Shown: positions 13,822-20,576 of the stretch, in pieces
How the letters are laid out: every line of letters starts with the position of its first letter
Position numbering within the stretch: the first letter of the stretch is position 1
DNA from: JAJPIG01 sp035504735
GTDB taxonomy: Bacteria; Desulfobacterota; Binatia; Binatales; Binataceae
Direction of reading: 5' to 3'
DNA: 20,576 bases
Assembly (NCBI GenBank): GCA_035504735.1
Contig: DATJRJ010000022.1
Span: forward strand, 1-20,576
Notes under the pieces: model-generated
The model's database searches: none
What the model saw: the letters and a program-made list of their open reading frames with translations, nothing else
What the model was told of the DNA's origin: nothing
Translations under genes and position numbers: made by a program

Positions 13822-15168
13822 CTAGTTATTGGTTGGAAAGAGTCGCGCGGAAGAGGCCGCCGCGAGCTTGCGGGCCCGTTCGGTGTCGGCCAGCATTTTT
13901 CCACCGCGCTTGATCGGGCTGCCGGCAACGAAGACTGAATCCACATTGGCGGTATCGGCGCTCATCACGATCGCATTCACGGCCGCACGGGCATCGATGA
14001 CGGGTGCCATGTTGAGATCGTCGGCGCGGATCAGCACCACATCCGCTTCCTTGCCCGCCGTCAGGCTGCCGATTTTCGAGTCGAGCCACAACGTCCGCGC
14101 CCCTTCGATGGTCGCAAGTTCGAGAATCTGGCGCGCGGTCAGCCGTACGCTGCCGTATTGCTCGCCGCGGGCCCAGATTTCCTCCGCCTCGGTCATCCGT
14201 TCCATCGCAAGCGCCGCGCGCATCTGGCCGAACATGTCGCCGCTGCTGCCGGTGATGGTGTCGATGCCGAGTCCCGGGCGCACGCCCGCGGCTAACAGCC
14301 GGCCGGTGACCGGCGCGCCCACGCCCATCATCATTTCCGAGATCGGCGTGACCGAAACCGTGCCGCCGGTGTCGGCGATCAGCTTCATTTCCTCGGCCGA
14401 GGAAATTGTCATGTGCACGTGATTGATATCGCTGCCGAGCAGCTTCGCGCGTTGGAGCTTGAGCACGCCTCCCGGCGGTCCGCCTTGCGCGCCGATATGC
14501 ATCGTGATCGGCGCCGCCAGTTCGCGGGCCAACGCGAAATCGTGCTGGTTAATCTCGGGCGAAGTAAAATCGGGTCCGCGTAGCGCCAGCGCGAACGTGA
14601 CGAGCTGATCCTTGGAAGCGAAATGCTGGCGGCGTACCCGGCGCGTATCTTCCGGATGCGTAAGCTGGCTTTGATAGAACCATTCTTTGATACCCTGGCC
14701 GAGCGGCGGACCATAGGCGAAGATCGCACGCGCGCCCGAATCCTTGAGCGCCCGGACGGCCTCGTCGGCATGCTCGGGAGTGTTAGGAACATGACACCAG
14801 TCGAGAAAGGTGGTGACGCCGGCGTTGAGTCCCTCGAGCGCACTCATCAAATCTCCCGCGTAGATGTCGGCGGGCGTGAAGCGCGGCGCGATGACGCTCA
14901 TGAACTTCGCGAAGTACTCACCGATCGTATAGTCAATCGCGACGTTGCGCATCGATCCCTGCCACATATGATGATGAGTATTCACCAGGCCGGGCATAAC
15001 GATCATCGTTTCAGCCTCGACGATCTCCGCGCCCGGTGCGTCGATGTGCGGGGCGATTTCCGCGATCCGCGGGCCGTCGATCAGCAAGTCGGCGCGATCG
15101 AAGTCGCCCAACCCCGCGTCCATCGTCAGTATGCAGCCGCCTCGTAACAATATCTGTTTGCTCGACAC
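13822..15168 (-). CDS. Amidohydrolase, TRZ/ATZ (cytosine deaminase-like) family
   Basis: This 448-residue metal-dependent hydrolase of the amidohydrolase superfamily has the usual order: an N-terminal beta-sandwich strand ILTMD, the metal motif PGLVNTH65-H-H67-MWQG, a second histidine in PITMHIGAQGG, a third in INHVHMT, and the aspartate in GLGIDT. C-terminal text EGARTLWLDSKIGSLTAGKEADVVLI is the shared family ending. Relatives deaminate or dechlorinate s-triazines, pyrimidines, guanine and S-adenosylhomocysteine, so a hydrolytic deamination of a ring or side chain is likely, with the substrate unknown. GTG 15168 has AAGGAG five bases upstream and replaces a longer frame from ATG 15189. The gene sits 17 bases behind the nitrilase and 22 ahead of the capped hydrolase. 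Confidence 0.9.
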   Translation of the reverse strand: MSSKQILLRGGCILTMDAGLGDFDRADLLIDGPRIAEIAPHIDAPGAEIVEAETMIVMPGLVNTHHHMWQGSMRNVAIDYTIGEYFAKFMSVIAPRFTPADIYAGDLMSALEGLNAGVTTFLDWCHVPNTPEHADEAVRALKDSGARAIFAYGPPLGQGIKEWFYQSQLTHPEDTRRVRRQHFASKDQLVTFALALRGPDFTSPEINQHDFALARELAAPITMHIGAQGGPPGGVLKLQRAKLLGSDINHVHMTISSAEEMKLIADTGGTVSVTPISEMMMGVGAPVTGRLLAAGVRPGLGIDTITGSSGDMFGQMRAALAMERMTEAEEIWARGEQYGSVRLTARQILELATIEGARTLWLDSKIGSLTAGKEADVVLIRADDLNMAPVIDARAAVNAIVMSADTANVDSVFVAGSPIKRGGKMLADTERARKLAAASSARLFPTNN

Positions 15169-15185
15169 GGCAACTCCTTCGCGAT

Positions 15186-16211
15186 TCAAGACCGGCGTCG
15201 GCTGTCAGTCGCAGGCTCGCCGCCGCTAACAGGCTCGGCGCTTCGTTCCTCGAAACCCGCTTCGAAATTCTCCACCGCCGCGGCCGGGCTGCGATTGAGC
15301 AGCAGGCGCGTCACGTCGCGGCGCGAGTAATGGCCGACCGGATCGGCCGCCGCTTTGGCTAGCGCGATCGTCCCGAGATCGAGCTCGGCGTAAACTATCC
15401 CTTCGGACTCCGGCGCCAGGAACTCGCACAGCGGACGCCCATCCGGCGCGTAAATCATTGAGCGGCCGCCGCCGGTGCGCAGCAGATCGCGCTTGGCGGC
15501 CGTGTCGCACAATAGTTCCTGCATCGCACTGGAAACGACCGCGGTAGCCGCGATCACATAGGCCTGTCCTTCCGCGGCGTAAACCTGGCTGACCGCGGCG
15601 TTTAGCTCGGGGCCGAGGGCATAAGCCTTGCCGGGATAGAGCGAAAACCCGGGCCACGATGCGACATGCACCTGCTCGTGCATCGAGTACATCGCGTACT
15701 TCGTCAGCGGCTGCAGATGTTCCCAACAACAGAGCGCGCCCAGCCGTCCGAGTGCGGTTTCATGCACCGCGAGGTCGGCCCCATAGCCCTCGCCGAACAC
15801 GGTGCGCTCGACGTGCGTGGGTTTGAGCTTGCGGCGATGAGCGAGCACCGTGCCGTCGGCCGCGATGAGGCTTTGGCCGAGATAGAGCGAACCGTGATCC
15901 TTCTCGCTGGTGCCGAGCACGACGAAGATCGAATGACGGCGGGCAGCCTCGCGTATTTCCTCCATCTCGGGGCTTTCCGCGACGATCGAATTGTCATGGT
16001 AGCGCTGGACGAATTGCATTCCCCAAGCCGGGGAATCCAGCCAGATCCACCATGGGTAACCGGGTATCCACGCCTCCGGAAACGCGACGAGTTGCGCGCC
16101 ATGTGCAGCCGCCTCGGCGATCAGCCGCACCGTCTTGGCTACCGAACCCGGTAGATCGAGGAAGGCGGGCGCCGCCTGCACGGCCGCCGCGACGAATCGG
16201 GGATGAGTCAT
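15186..16211 (-). CDS. Nitrilase (nitrile aminohydrolase)
   Basis: This is a true nitrilase of 341 residues, of the branch that converts nitriles directly to carboxylic acids and ammonia. The triad is E46 in FPEAWIPGYPWW, K128 in HRRKLKPTHVERTVFGEG, and C162 in CCWEHLQPLTKYA. The K-to-C distance of 34 residues and these texts match characterised nitrilases (for example E48, K131, C165 in the Rhodococcus J1 enzyme). Cyanide hydratases and cyanide dihydratases belong to the same branch, so cyanide cannot be excluded. The C-terminal 30 residues are rich in E, A and R and not conserved. ATG 16211 has only a weak upstream purine stretch. The gene is second in the leftward operon, 48 bases after the C-C hydrolase-like gene. 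Confidence 0.93.
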   Translation of the reverse strand: MTHPRFVAAAVQAAPAFLDLPGSVAKTVRLIAEAAAHGAQLVAFPEAWIPGYPWWIWLDSPAWGMQFVQRYHDNSIVAESPEMEEIREAARRHSIFVVLGTSEKDHGSLYLGQSLIAADGTVLAHRRKLKPTHVERTVFGEGYGADLAVHETALGRLGALCCWEHLQPLTKYAMYSMHEQVHVASWPGFSLYPGKAYALGPELNAAVSQVYAAEGQAYVIAATAVVSSAMQELLCDTAAKRDLLRTGGGRSMIYAPDGRPLCEFLAPESEGIVYAELDLGTIALAKAAADPVGHYSRRDVTRLLLNRSPAAAVENFEAGFEERSAEPVSGGEPATDSRRRS

Positions 16212-16259
16212 CGGAGATCGCTTCGCCCGGCCTGCTTCGCCACGGTGCGCTCGCGATCG

Positions 16260-17072
16260 CTAGGGGTTACGCAGGAACCAACTGGTGACGGCGGAAAACT
16301 CGACCGGCCGCTCGATCATTGCCCAATGGCCGCAATGCGGAATCAGATGGAGCCAGGAGTTTTCCAACAACTGCGAAAATCGCCAGTTGCTTTCCGGCGG
16401 CACCACCTTGTCGTTCTTGCCGCCCACGACCAGTGTCTGATGCTTGACCTTGGCGATGTCCTGCTCGTCGGGGATGAAGAGCCCGCCCTGCTCGCCGATC
16501 CACTTCATGGTCGCGCCGTAGGCCGCCGCGGTCGCGGGCTCCATCGTGAGTTTGAGACGGTACTCGACCATTTCGGGATCAACTTTGAAGTCGTCGTTGG
16601 TCAGCGCCTTGATGAGCTTCACCATGTTCTCGCGAGTCGGCGAGTAGCCCATGATCACGCGCAGCGATTCATTGAGTGGCGCCTTGATACCCGCCGCGCC
16701 CATCAGCACCAGCTTGTCGACCAATTCCGGGCGTGTCATCGCGACGCACAGCGAGGTCATCCCGCCCATCGAGTTGCCGATCAGGTTCACCTTGCCGATT
16801 TTGAGCGCTTCGATGAACGACGCGATATGGCGCGTACGCGCATCCTGGCTGTAGACAAACTTCGCGGGGTCCGGCTTGGCGGTCTGGCCGAAGCCCAGCA
16901 TGTCGACCGCGATCACGTGGAAATGCTCGGCGAACAGCGGAATACAGCCGCGCCAGTTGCCCGAGGCGTCGGCGCCCGCGCCACCGCCATGGATGAGAAT
17001 TACCGTCGGTCCGCGTCCTTCTTCGAGGTAATGGGTCTTGATTCCGCCGGCGTCAATAAAGTTATCTTTCAT
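16260..17072 (-). CDS. Alpha/beta hydrolase, meta-cleavage product hydrolase-like (MhpC/BphD/CarC type)
   Basis: This 270-residue alpha/beta hydrolase has the small lid of C-C-bond hydrolases. Visible features: the oxyanion loop H28-G-G-G-A-G-A, VIAVDMLGFGQTAKP at 53-67, the nucleophile elbow G99-N-S101-M-G-G, the acid D221 in GGKNDKVVPPE, and H249 in HCGHWAMIERP. The long HGGGAGA loop, MLGFGQTAKP and the GNSMGG elbow are typical of hydrolases that cleave vinylogous 1,5-diketones after meta ring fission. No extradiol dioxygenase is present, so an ester or other C-C substrate is possible. ATG 17072 has GTGGAG at eight bases, better than the in-frame GTG 17081. It is the first gene of the leftward operon and diverges from the flavin monooxygenase gene. 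Confidence 0.88.
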   Translation of the reverse strand: MKDNFIDAGGIKTHYLEEGRGPTVILIHGGGAGADASGNWRGCIPLFAEHFHVIAVDMLGFGQTAKPDPAKFVYSQDARTRHIASFIEALKIGKVNLIGNSMGGMTSLCVAMTRPELVDKLVLMGAAGIKAPLNESLRVIMGYSPTRENMVKLIKALTNDDFKVDPEMVEYRLKLTMEPATAAAYGATMKWIGEQGGLFIPDEQDIAKVKHQTLVVGGKNDKVVPPESNWRFSQLLENSWLHLIPHCGHWAMIERPVEFSAVTSWFLRNP

Positions 17073-17087
17073 CGTGATCACTCCACG

Positions 17088-17116
17088 TTGAGACTCGCAA
17101 TCGCTCGTGCGATGCT
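17088..17116 (+). promoter_or_regulatory. Predicted promoter of the flavin monooxygenase gene
   Basis: TTGAGA (17088-17093) and GATGCT (17111-17116) are spaced by 17 bases. Transcription would start near 17123, leaving a short leader with CAAGGG before ATG 17149. Its -10 shares six bases with the -10 of the opposite promoter. Confidence 0.45.
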
Positions 17117-17141
17117 AGGTTGGCTCGCAACGAAACGTCAA
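17112..17141 (-). promoter_or_regulatory. Predicted promoter of the five-gene leftward operon
   Basis: On the minus strand TTGACG (17141-17136) and TAGCAT (17117-17112) are spaced by 18 bases. The predicted start near 17105 gives a leader of about 33 bases with the GTGGAG ribosome site of the first operon gene. Confidence 0.5.
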
Positions 17142-17148
17142 GGGCACG

Positions 17149-18306
17149 ATGACTGATACTACGCAGCGCAATCCGACGATGAACAACCGTAACCGGCTGA
17201 AGCTCGGCCTGTTCGGGATGAATCTTTCCCACGGTCTCAGTGCGACGCGGGTGCCCGAGCGATGGGACGCGAGCTGGGAGCATAATCTCGCTGCGGCACG
17301 GATTGCCGATCAGGCCGGAATTGAATGCCTGGTGCCGGTGGGCCGCTGGAAAGGTTACGGCGGCGAAACCAATTACGAGCAGGATTCGTTCGAGACCATC
17401 ACCTGGGCCGCCGGCCTGCTCGCCGATACCGCACGCATCACGGCCTTCGGAACCGTTCATGTACCGCTGATTCATCCGGTGCTCGCGGCTAAGCAATGCA
17501 TGACTGCCGACCATATCGGTCATGGCCGCTTCGGCCTCAACGTGGTTTGCGGATGGAATCCGGACGAGTTCGGGATGTTCGGTCACGCCCAGGATCCGCA
17601 TGACCGGCGCTATGCCCGCGGCCAGGAATGGCTCGAGATCATCACGCGCATCTGGGCCGGCGAGGCGCCATTCGATTATCAGGGGGAGTTTTACGATCTC
17701 CATGCCGTGTTGGGCGGGCCGGCGCCGTGGGGTGGCAAACGCCCGATTATCATGAATGCCGGCTCGTCGCCCGCCGGCCTGCGCTTTGCCGTGCGCAACG
17801 CCGAGTTGATGTTCGATCAGCCCGGTTTCATCGCACAGGGGCCGACGCGTATCCCGGAGATCAGGCGCCAGGCGCGCGACTTCGGTCACGAGATCCAAAT
17901 CTTCAGCCACGCTTACGTAGTATGCCGTCCGACCCGGCGCGAAGCCGACGAGTATCTACACTATTTCGCGGTCGAGAACGCCGAGACCGAGGCGATCGAT
18001 CGGTTGATCACGCTTGCGCTCGGCAATACGCATTCGCTGACACCCGAGATGGTCCAGAACGCCCGGCGCCATTTTGCGGGTGGTTATGGCGGCGAGGAGA
18101 TCGTCGGCTCGCCGGACGAGGTCGCCGATCAGCTCTTGCGCATCAGCCGGCTAGGCTTCGACGGACTGGGAATCAACTTCGTGAATTTCGTCGATGAGTT
18201 GCCGTTCTTCTGCGCTGAGGTGCTGCCACGTCTCGAAAAGATGGGCCTCCGCGAGCCCCCGGATGATAATCGGCCTGTCGCGGTCCGTTCCGCTCGGGAT
18301 GACTAA
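17149..18306 (+). CDS. LLM-class flavin-dependent monooxygenase, RutA-like
   Basis: This 385-residue protein belongs to the bacterial luciferase-like superfamily, which uses reduced FMN and oxygen. It resembles the RutA branch: GRWKGYGGETNYEQDSFETI, TAFGTVHVPLIHPVLAAK, then GHG126-R-F-G129-L-N-VVCGWNPDEFGMFG, where RutA has GRFGVNLVTGWQ. The RYARGQEWLEII, FDYQGEFYDL and IIMNAGSSPAG segments follow in family order. RutA opens the uracil ring, and other members oxidise sulfonates, amines and terpenes, so ring or C-N oxidation is plausible but unproven. The required flavin reductase is not encoded nearby. ATG 17149 with CAAGGG four bases upstream was preferred to ATG 17179. The gene diverges from the hydrolase operon and converges on the ExeA-like gene. 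Confidence 0.88.
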   Translation: MTDTTQRNPTMNNRNRLKLGLFGMNLSHGLSATRVPERWDASWEHNLAAARIADQAGIECLVPVGRWKGYGGETNYEQDSFETITWAAGLLADTARITAFGTVHVPLIHPVLAAKQCMTADHIGHGRFGLNVVCGWNPDEFGMFGHAQDPHDRRYARGQEWLEIITRIWAGEAPFDYQGEFYDLHAVLGGPAPWGGKRPIIMNAGSSPAGLRFAVRNAELMFDQPGFIAQGPTRIPEIRRQARDFGHEIQIFSHAYVVCRPTRREADEYLHYFAVENAETEAIDRLITLALGNTHSLTPEMVQNARRHFAGGYGGEEIVGSPDEVADQLLRISRLGFDGLGINFVNFVDELPFFCAEVLPRLEKMGLREPPDDNRPVAVRSARDD

Positions 18307-18348
18307 TGAGCGCTACTCGATTCCGTGGCGTTTGAATTTCAGAGTTCG

Positions 18349-19824
18349 TCAGTTCGAGGCAGTGCCTGCGGTCGCAGTCCGATAGTGCGAGGCTTTTGAA
18401 GTGATGCCCGCAGGCAGGTAAATTATCTGTCCGACGCTCAACTGATTGATGTCGGTCAACTGCGGGTTCGCTGCGACGAGTTCATTAATTCCCGAGTTCG
18501 ATCCGAAATACTGAATCGCAATCTTCTCTAACGTATCGCCCTGCCGGACGGTAATTTGAGTTCGCCGGCCCGACACTGAGGGTCCTCCGCTATGTCTCTG
18601 AATCCCGGCACTTGGTGCAGTCGCGGCACTGGCGAGCCGAACTGCGGGCGGTTCCGGCGCCGGCGCGCCTACTGCGTTTTGCGCTGATCCGCTCGCAGCG
18701 GCAAGATCAGGTGAGGCTGGCAACTTGACCGTCTGAGGCGGCGCCAGAGAAGCGCCGGCGATGGGCTTCGGATCGGAGTCGGGATGCATCGCGACGCCGA
18801 GTTGCTCGACCGCGTGAACTTGCTGGACACTCTTAACCGCTGGAACCGTCTGTGCGATCGGGCCGCCGTATGCGGCCGCATGGTTGAATCCCCAACCCGA
18901 GCGGACGTTCGGGTAAACAAAGCCTACCAGCAAGAGCGACGCTGACACGGTCCCGACGATAAAGGTCGGATTAGTCAGAAACGCAGGCATTATCCACCCC
19001 GGAGCCGCGGGTCCTCGTTTGTTCACGCGGACCGACTCGTGATACTCCGCGGCAGTTTTCTTCGCGATCCTCACGCTGACTTTTGATTCCAATGCATCAA
19101 ATGCCGCCATCATCGCGGCTTGGCAGAGCATGTTGATTTTTCGGGGTAATCCATCGCTGCGCCGAAGCAGGTGATGCAAAGCGCCGGGCTCGAAGATGGT
19201 TGAGCATTTGCCGCCTTTGACGCTCAGCCGGCACTCGACGTACATCTGGGCTTGCTCGGGGGTGAGTGGCTTCAGCACTCCGCGCGAGGAAATTCGCTGG
19301 TTCAGTTGACGCAATTCAGGTCTCTTCAACCGCTCAGCGAGTTCGGGCTGGCCGACCAGGATGAGCTGCAGTTGTGCGCGATTCGACAGGAGTCGCAGGT
19401 CCTCGAGGACGTCGGTGCTCATGAGCTGAGCTTCATCGACGACGATCGCAATCCGTTCTTCCTTGCCGTGGCGCTCGAGCAAATGGTCAAGCGTGTTGAG
19501 ATAGTCGAGTTTCGTCGACCCGGCGCAATAGAGATTCAGCTCCGTCATCACGGCTTGCATTATTTCCAGGAACGAGAGCTTGGGATCATCGATGTGCGCA
19601 ATCCGGACGCGCTTGTAATCGCGCTGCAGCAAGGAATAGATGAGAGTGGTTTTCCCCGTCCCGGCCTCGCCAGTCAGCAAAGTCAAGCCGCTTAACTCGC
19701 CCTCCAGCCCCGCTTCAAGTGTAGCGAGGCCTTGCAAGTGGGTCGGGCTGAAATAGACTGCGCCGTGTGGCGATGCGGGTTGGAACGGCGGACCGTCCAG
19801 ACGAAAATACCGATAGCACTCCAT
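18349..19824 (-). CDS. ExeA/GspA-type AAA ATPase with transmembrane segment and C-terminal LysM domain
   Basis: This 491-residue protein has three parts. Residues 1 to about 270 are an ExeA/GspA-type AAA ATPase: FSPTHLQGLATLEAGL, Walker A G52-E-A-G-T-G-K58-T-T, Walker B IVVDEAQ with D130 and E131, sensor-like LILVGQPELAERL, and NQRISSR. A single membrane segment at about 286-306 (TFIVGTVSASLLLVGFVYP) is followed by a long Pro/Ala-rich linker. Residues about 424-470 form a LysM repeat (TVRQGDTLEKIAIQYFG to GQIIYLP), which binds peptidoglycan. ExeA proteins use ATP to help place the type II secretion channel through the cell wall; here LysM takes the place of the usual peptidoglycan-binding domain. 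No secretion genes adjoin. ATG 19824 starts MECYRYFRLDGPPF, a typical ExeA opening, and lacks a Shine-Dalgarno sequence; CATAAA lies 10 bases upstream. Confidence 0.88.
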   Translation of the reverse strand: MECYRYFRLDGPPFQPASPHGAVYFSPTHLQGLATLEAGLEGELSGLTLLTGEAGTGKTTLIYSLLQRDYKRVRIAHIDDPKLSFLEIMQAVMTELNLYCAGSTKLDYLNTLDHLLERHGKEERIAIVVDEAQLMSTDVLEDLRLLSNRAQLQLILVGQPELAERLKRPELRQLNQRISSRGVLKPLTPEQAQMYVECRLSVKGGKCSTIFEPGALHHLLRRSDGLPRKINMLCQAAMMAAFDALESKVSVRIAKKTAAEYHESVRVNKRGPAAPGWIMPAFLTNPTFIVGTVSASLLLVGFVYPNVRSGWGFNHAAAYGGPIAQTVPAVKSVQQVHAVEQLGVAMHPDSDPKPIAGASLAPPQTVKLPASPDLAAASGSAQNAVGAPAPEPPAVRLASAATAPSAGIQRHSGGPSVSGRRTQITVRQGDTLEKIAIQYFGSNSGINELVAANPQLTDINQLSVGQIIYLPAGITSKASHYRTATAGTASN

Positions 19825-20126
19825 ATAGAGTAAGTTTATGGCGAACGCTCCAACTTGAAGCAACTAGCATTTACATCTCTGCGCCCTTTTGCTGCATAGA
19901 GAAAATAGAATTAGCTCTTAGCCCAGTTTTGATAGAATCGGGCGTAAGCGCCGCTCGTGATCGATTCGTAAGACGATAAAGTCCGCCGATATCTCCATCT
20001 CAGTAAATGAGTAGGGTGCGGCTTTTTCTGCTCGACGACGTAATCGACCGGCGAAGCAGCAGCCAAATGCAAATCTTGAGGCTGCGCACCTTGCAATGTC
20101 GATTTATAATGACCGCAGAGGAGATA

Positions 20127-20138
20127 ATCATCGATGAT
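20127..20138. promoter_or_regulatory. 12-base palindrome upstream of the COG0523 gene
   Basis: ATCATCGATGAT is a perfect palindrome about 117 bases before the GTPase start. Its AT-rich, symmetric form would suit a dimeric regulator, for example a metal sensor, but it does not match a full Zur or Fur consensus. Confidence 0.2.
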
Positions 20139-20220
20139 ATGGCCAGTTTTATCTTTTTGGATAATATGCTGTGCTCCTTTGCGTTCCGGGCCGCTTGGTA
20201 CGCACTGCTGTAGAGTGTGA
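20134..20220 (+). CDS. Possible 28-residue cysteine-rich leader peptide
   Basis: GAGGAG (20118-20123) stands ten bases before ATG 20134, which opens a 28-codon frame ending in TGA. The peptide has two Cys-Cys pairs (in WIICCAPL and THCCRV) and a hydrophobic first half. It ends 34 bases before the COG0523 GTPase, so a leader peptide is conceivable. Equally, it may be a chance frame, since an overlapping frame from ATG 20139 is also open. Confidence 0.15.
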   Translation: MIWPVLSFWIICCAPLRSGPLGTHCCRV

Positions 20221-20254
20221 TAGCTTCGACGCCCGCGTCAGAGGGATTTCGATA

Positions 20255-20576
20255 ATGGTATGGGCACCGGAAGGCTTCTTTGAGCGACATATTCCGTTCG
20301 CCGTGCTGACGGGATTCCTGGGTAGCGGCAAGACCACACTGCTCAATCGACTGCTGTCAAATCCTCGACTCGCCGATACCGCGGTCATCATCAACGAATT
20401 TGGCGATATTCCTTTGGATCAATATTTTGTCGCCTCGCGGTCCGACGATGTGATCGTGCTGGCAAACGGCTGTATCTGTTGCCTTGCGCCAAATGACCTC
20501 GAGCAGTCCCTGGGCCAGATCTTCCGCCGACAGAAGAACGGTGAGGTACCTGACTTCAAGCGCTTGATCATCGAAA
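20255..20576 (+). CDS. COG0523 family GTPase (CobW/G3E metallochaperone), N-terminal part
   Basis: The first 107 codons are present and the gene continues past the right edge. Visible motifs are the Walker A G-F-L-G-S-G-K-T-T at about residues 20-28, VIINEFGDIPLD, where the E-F-G text is typical of G3E GTPases, and ANG-C-I-C-C-L, the metal-binding CxCC loop that defines COG0523. These proteins use GTP to deliver zinc, cobalt or another metal to target enzymes. Members near nitrile hydratase or B12 genes serve those enzymes; here the neighbours give no clear client. ATG 20255 has GAGGGA eight bases upstream. It is not seen whether the C-terminal CobW_C domain is present. Confidence 0.9.
   Translation, partial: MVWAPEGFFERHIPFAVLTGFLGSGKTTLLNRLLSNPRLADTAVIINEFGDIPLDQYFVASRSDDVIVLANGCICCLAPNDLEQSLGQIFRRQKNGEVPDFKRLIIE

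Larger units (their letters stand above)
19825..20254. other. AT-richer intergenic region between the ExeA-like and COG0523 genes
   Basis: This gap of about 430 bases has lower GC than the rest of the window and no convincing gene; short frames on both strands match no family I know. Near the ExeA-like gene a weak leftward promoter (TTGCTT at 19863-19858, CATAAA at 19840-19835) may give an almost leaderless message. A rightward box pair, TTAGCT (19911-19916) and TAGAAT (19933-19938), has 16-base spacing. A perfect TATAAT stands at 20105-20110, and a 12-base palindrome, ATCATCGATGAT, at 20127-20138. A possible 28-codon reading frame lies at 20134-20220. Confidence 0.5.

Noticed and set aside
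16203..17156. 317-codon plus-strand frame opposite the meta-cleavage hydrolase-like gene
   Set aside because: Shadow of a gene with a complete serine hydrolase triad; composition biased to Arg, His, Asp and Gln.
17062..17910. 282-codon minus-strand frame opposite the flavin monooxygenase
   Set aside because: Antisense shadow without family text that would cross the shared promoter region.
19911..20290. 61- and 96-codon minus-strand frames in the AT-richer gap, considered as a decayed gene or transposase
   Set aside because: No transposase or other family motif, no ribosome site, and the longer frame runs antisense into the COG0523 gene.

Overview
The window is a chromosomal segment of a high-GC, Gram-negative-type bacterium. 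The core genes (the dnaE tail, hflX, pgsA, tadA, def) and the mix of flavin monooxygenase, Rieske, cyclase and DUF992 genes resemble uncultivated soil lineages of the Binatota or old Deltaproteobacteria type. That placement is an inference from gene content only. No tRNA, rRNA, CRISPR array or intact insertion sequence was seen.

Bases 1-7915 are mostly housekeeping. They hold the C-terminal end of a probable DNA polymerase III alpha subunit, a 312-base gap with a palindromic intergenic element, then hflX-pgsA. A leftward pair follows, a rhodanese-like protein and a Nit1-like amidase. Next come tadA, a sugar-nucleotide epimerase, a small membrane coiled-coil protein, a PsiE-family protein, peptide deformylase, and a single-domain MetE-like zinc methyltransferase with its own good promoter. 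A strong bidirectional hairpin (7952-7982) closes this part.

Bases 8006-18306 are an accessory catabolic region. A secreted DUF992 protein and a SnoaL-like protein point left. A CarAa-like Rieske oxygenase and a cyclase-family hydrolase point right. A tight five-gene leftward operon (17072 down to 11471) encodes a C-C-bond-type alpha/beta hydrolase, a true nitrilase, a TRZ/ATZ-type amidohydrolase, a second alpha/beta hydrolase with an N-terminal cap, and a VanA-like Rieske oxygenase. A RutA-like flavin monooxygenase diverges from this operon across 76 bases that hold overlapping promoters. Two oxygenases, a flavin monooxygenase and five hydrolases of C-N, nitrile or C-C bonds suggest stepwise breakdown of an aromatic or N-heterocyclic, possibly nitrile-bearing, compound. 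The substrate cannot be read from sequence. No ferredoxin, reductase, ring-cleavage dioxygenase, transporter or dedicated regulator lies in the window.

Bases 18307-20576 hold an ExeA-type AAA ATPase with a membrane anchor and a C-terminal LysM domain. A more AT-rich gap of about 430 bases follows, then the start of a COG0523 (CobW/G3E) metal-chaperone GTPase that runs off the end. Several single genes (epimerase, small membrane protein, psiE-like, exeA-like, perhaps tadA) lack a Shine-Dalgarno sequence, and some have a -10-like box just upstream of the ATG. Most of the catabolic genes have clear Shine-Dalgarno sequences.
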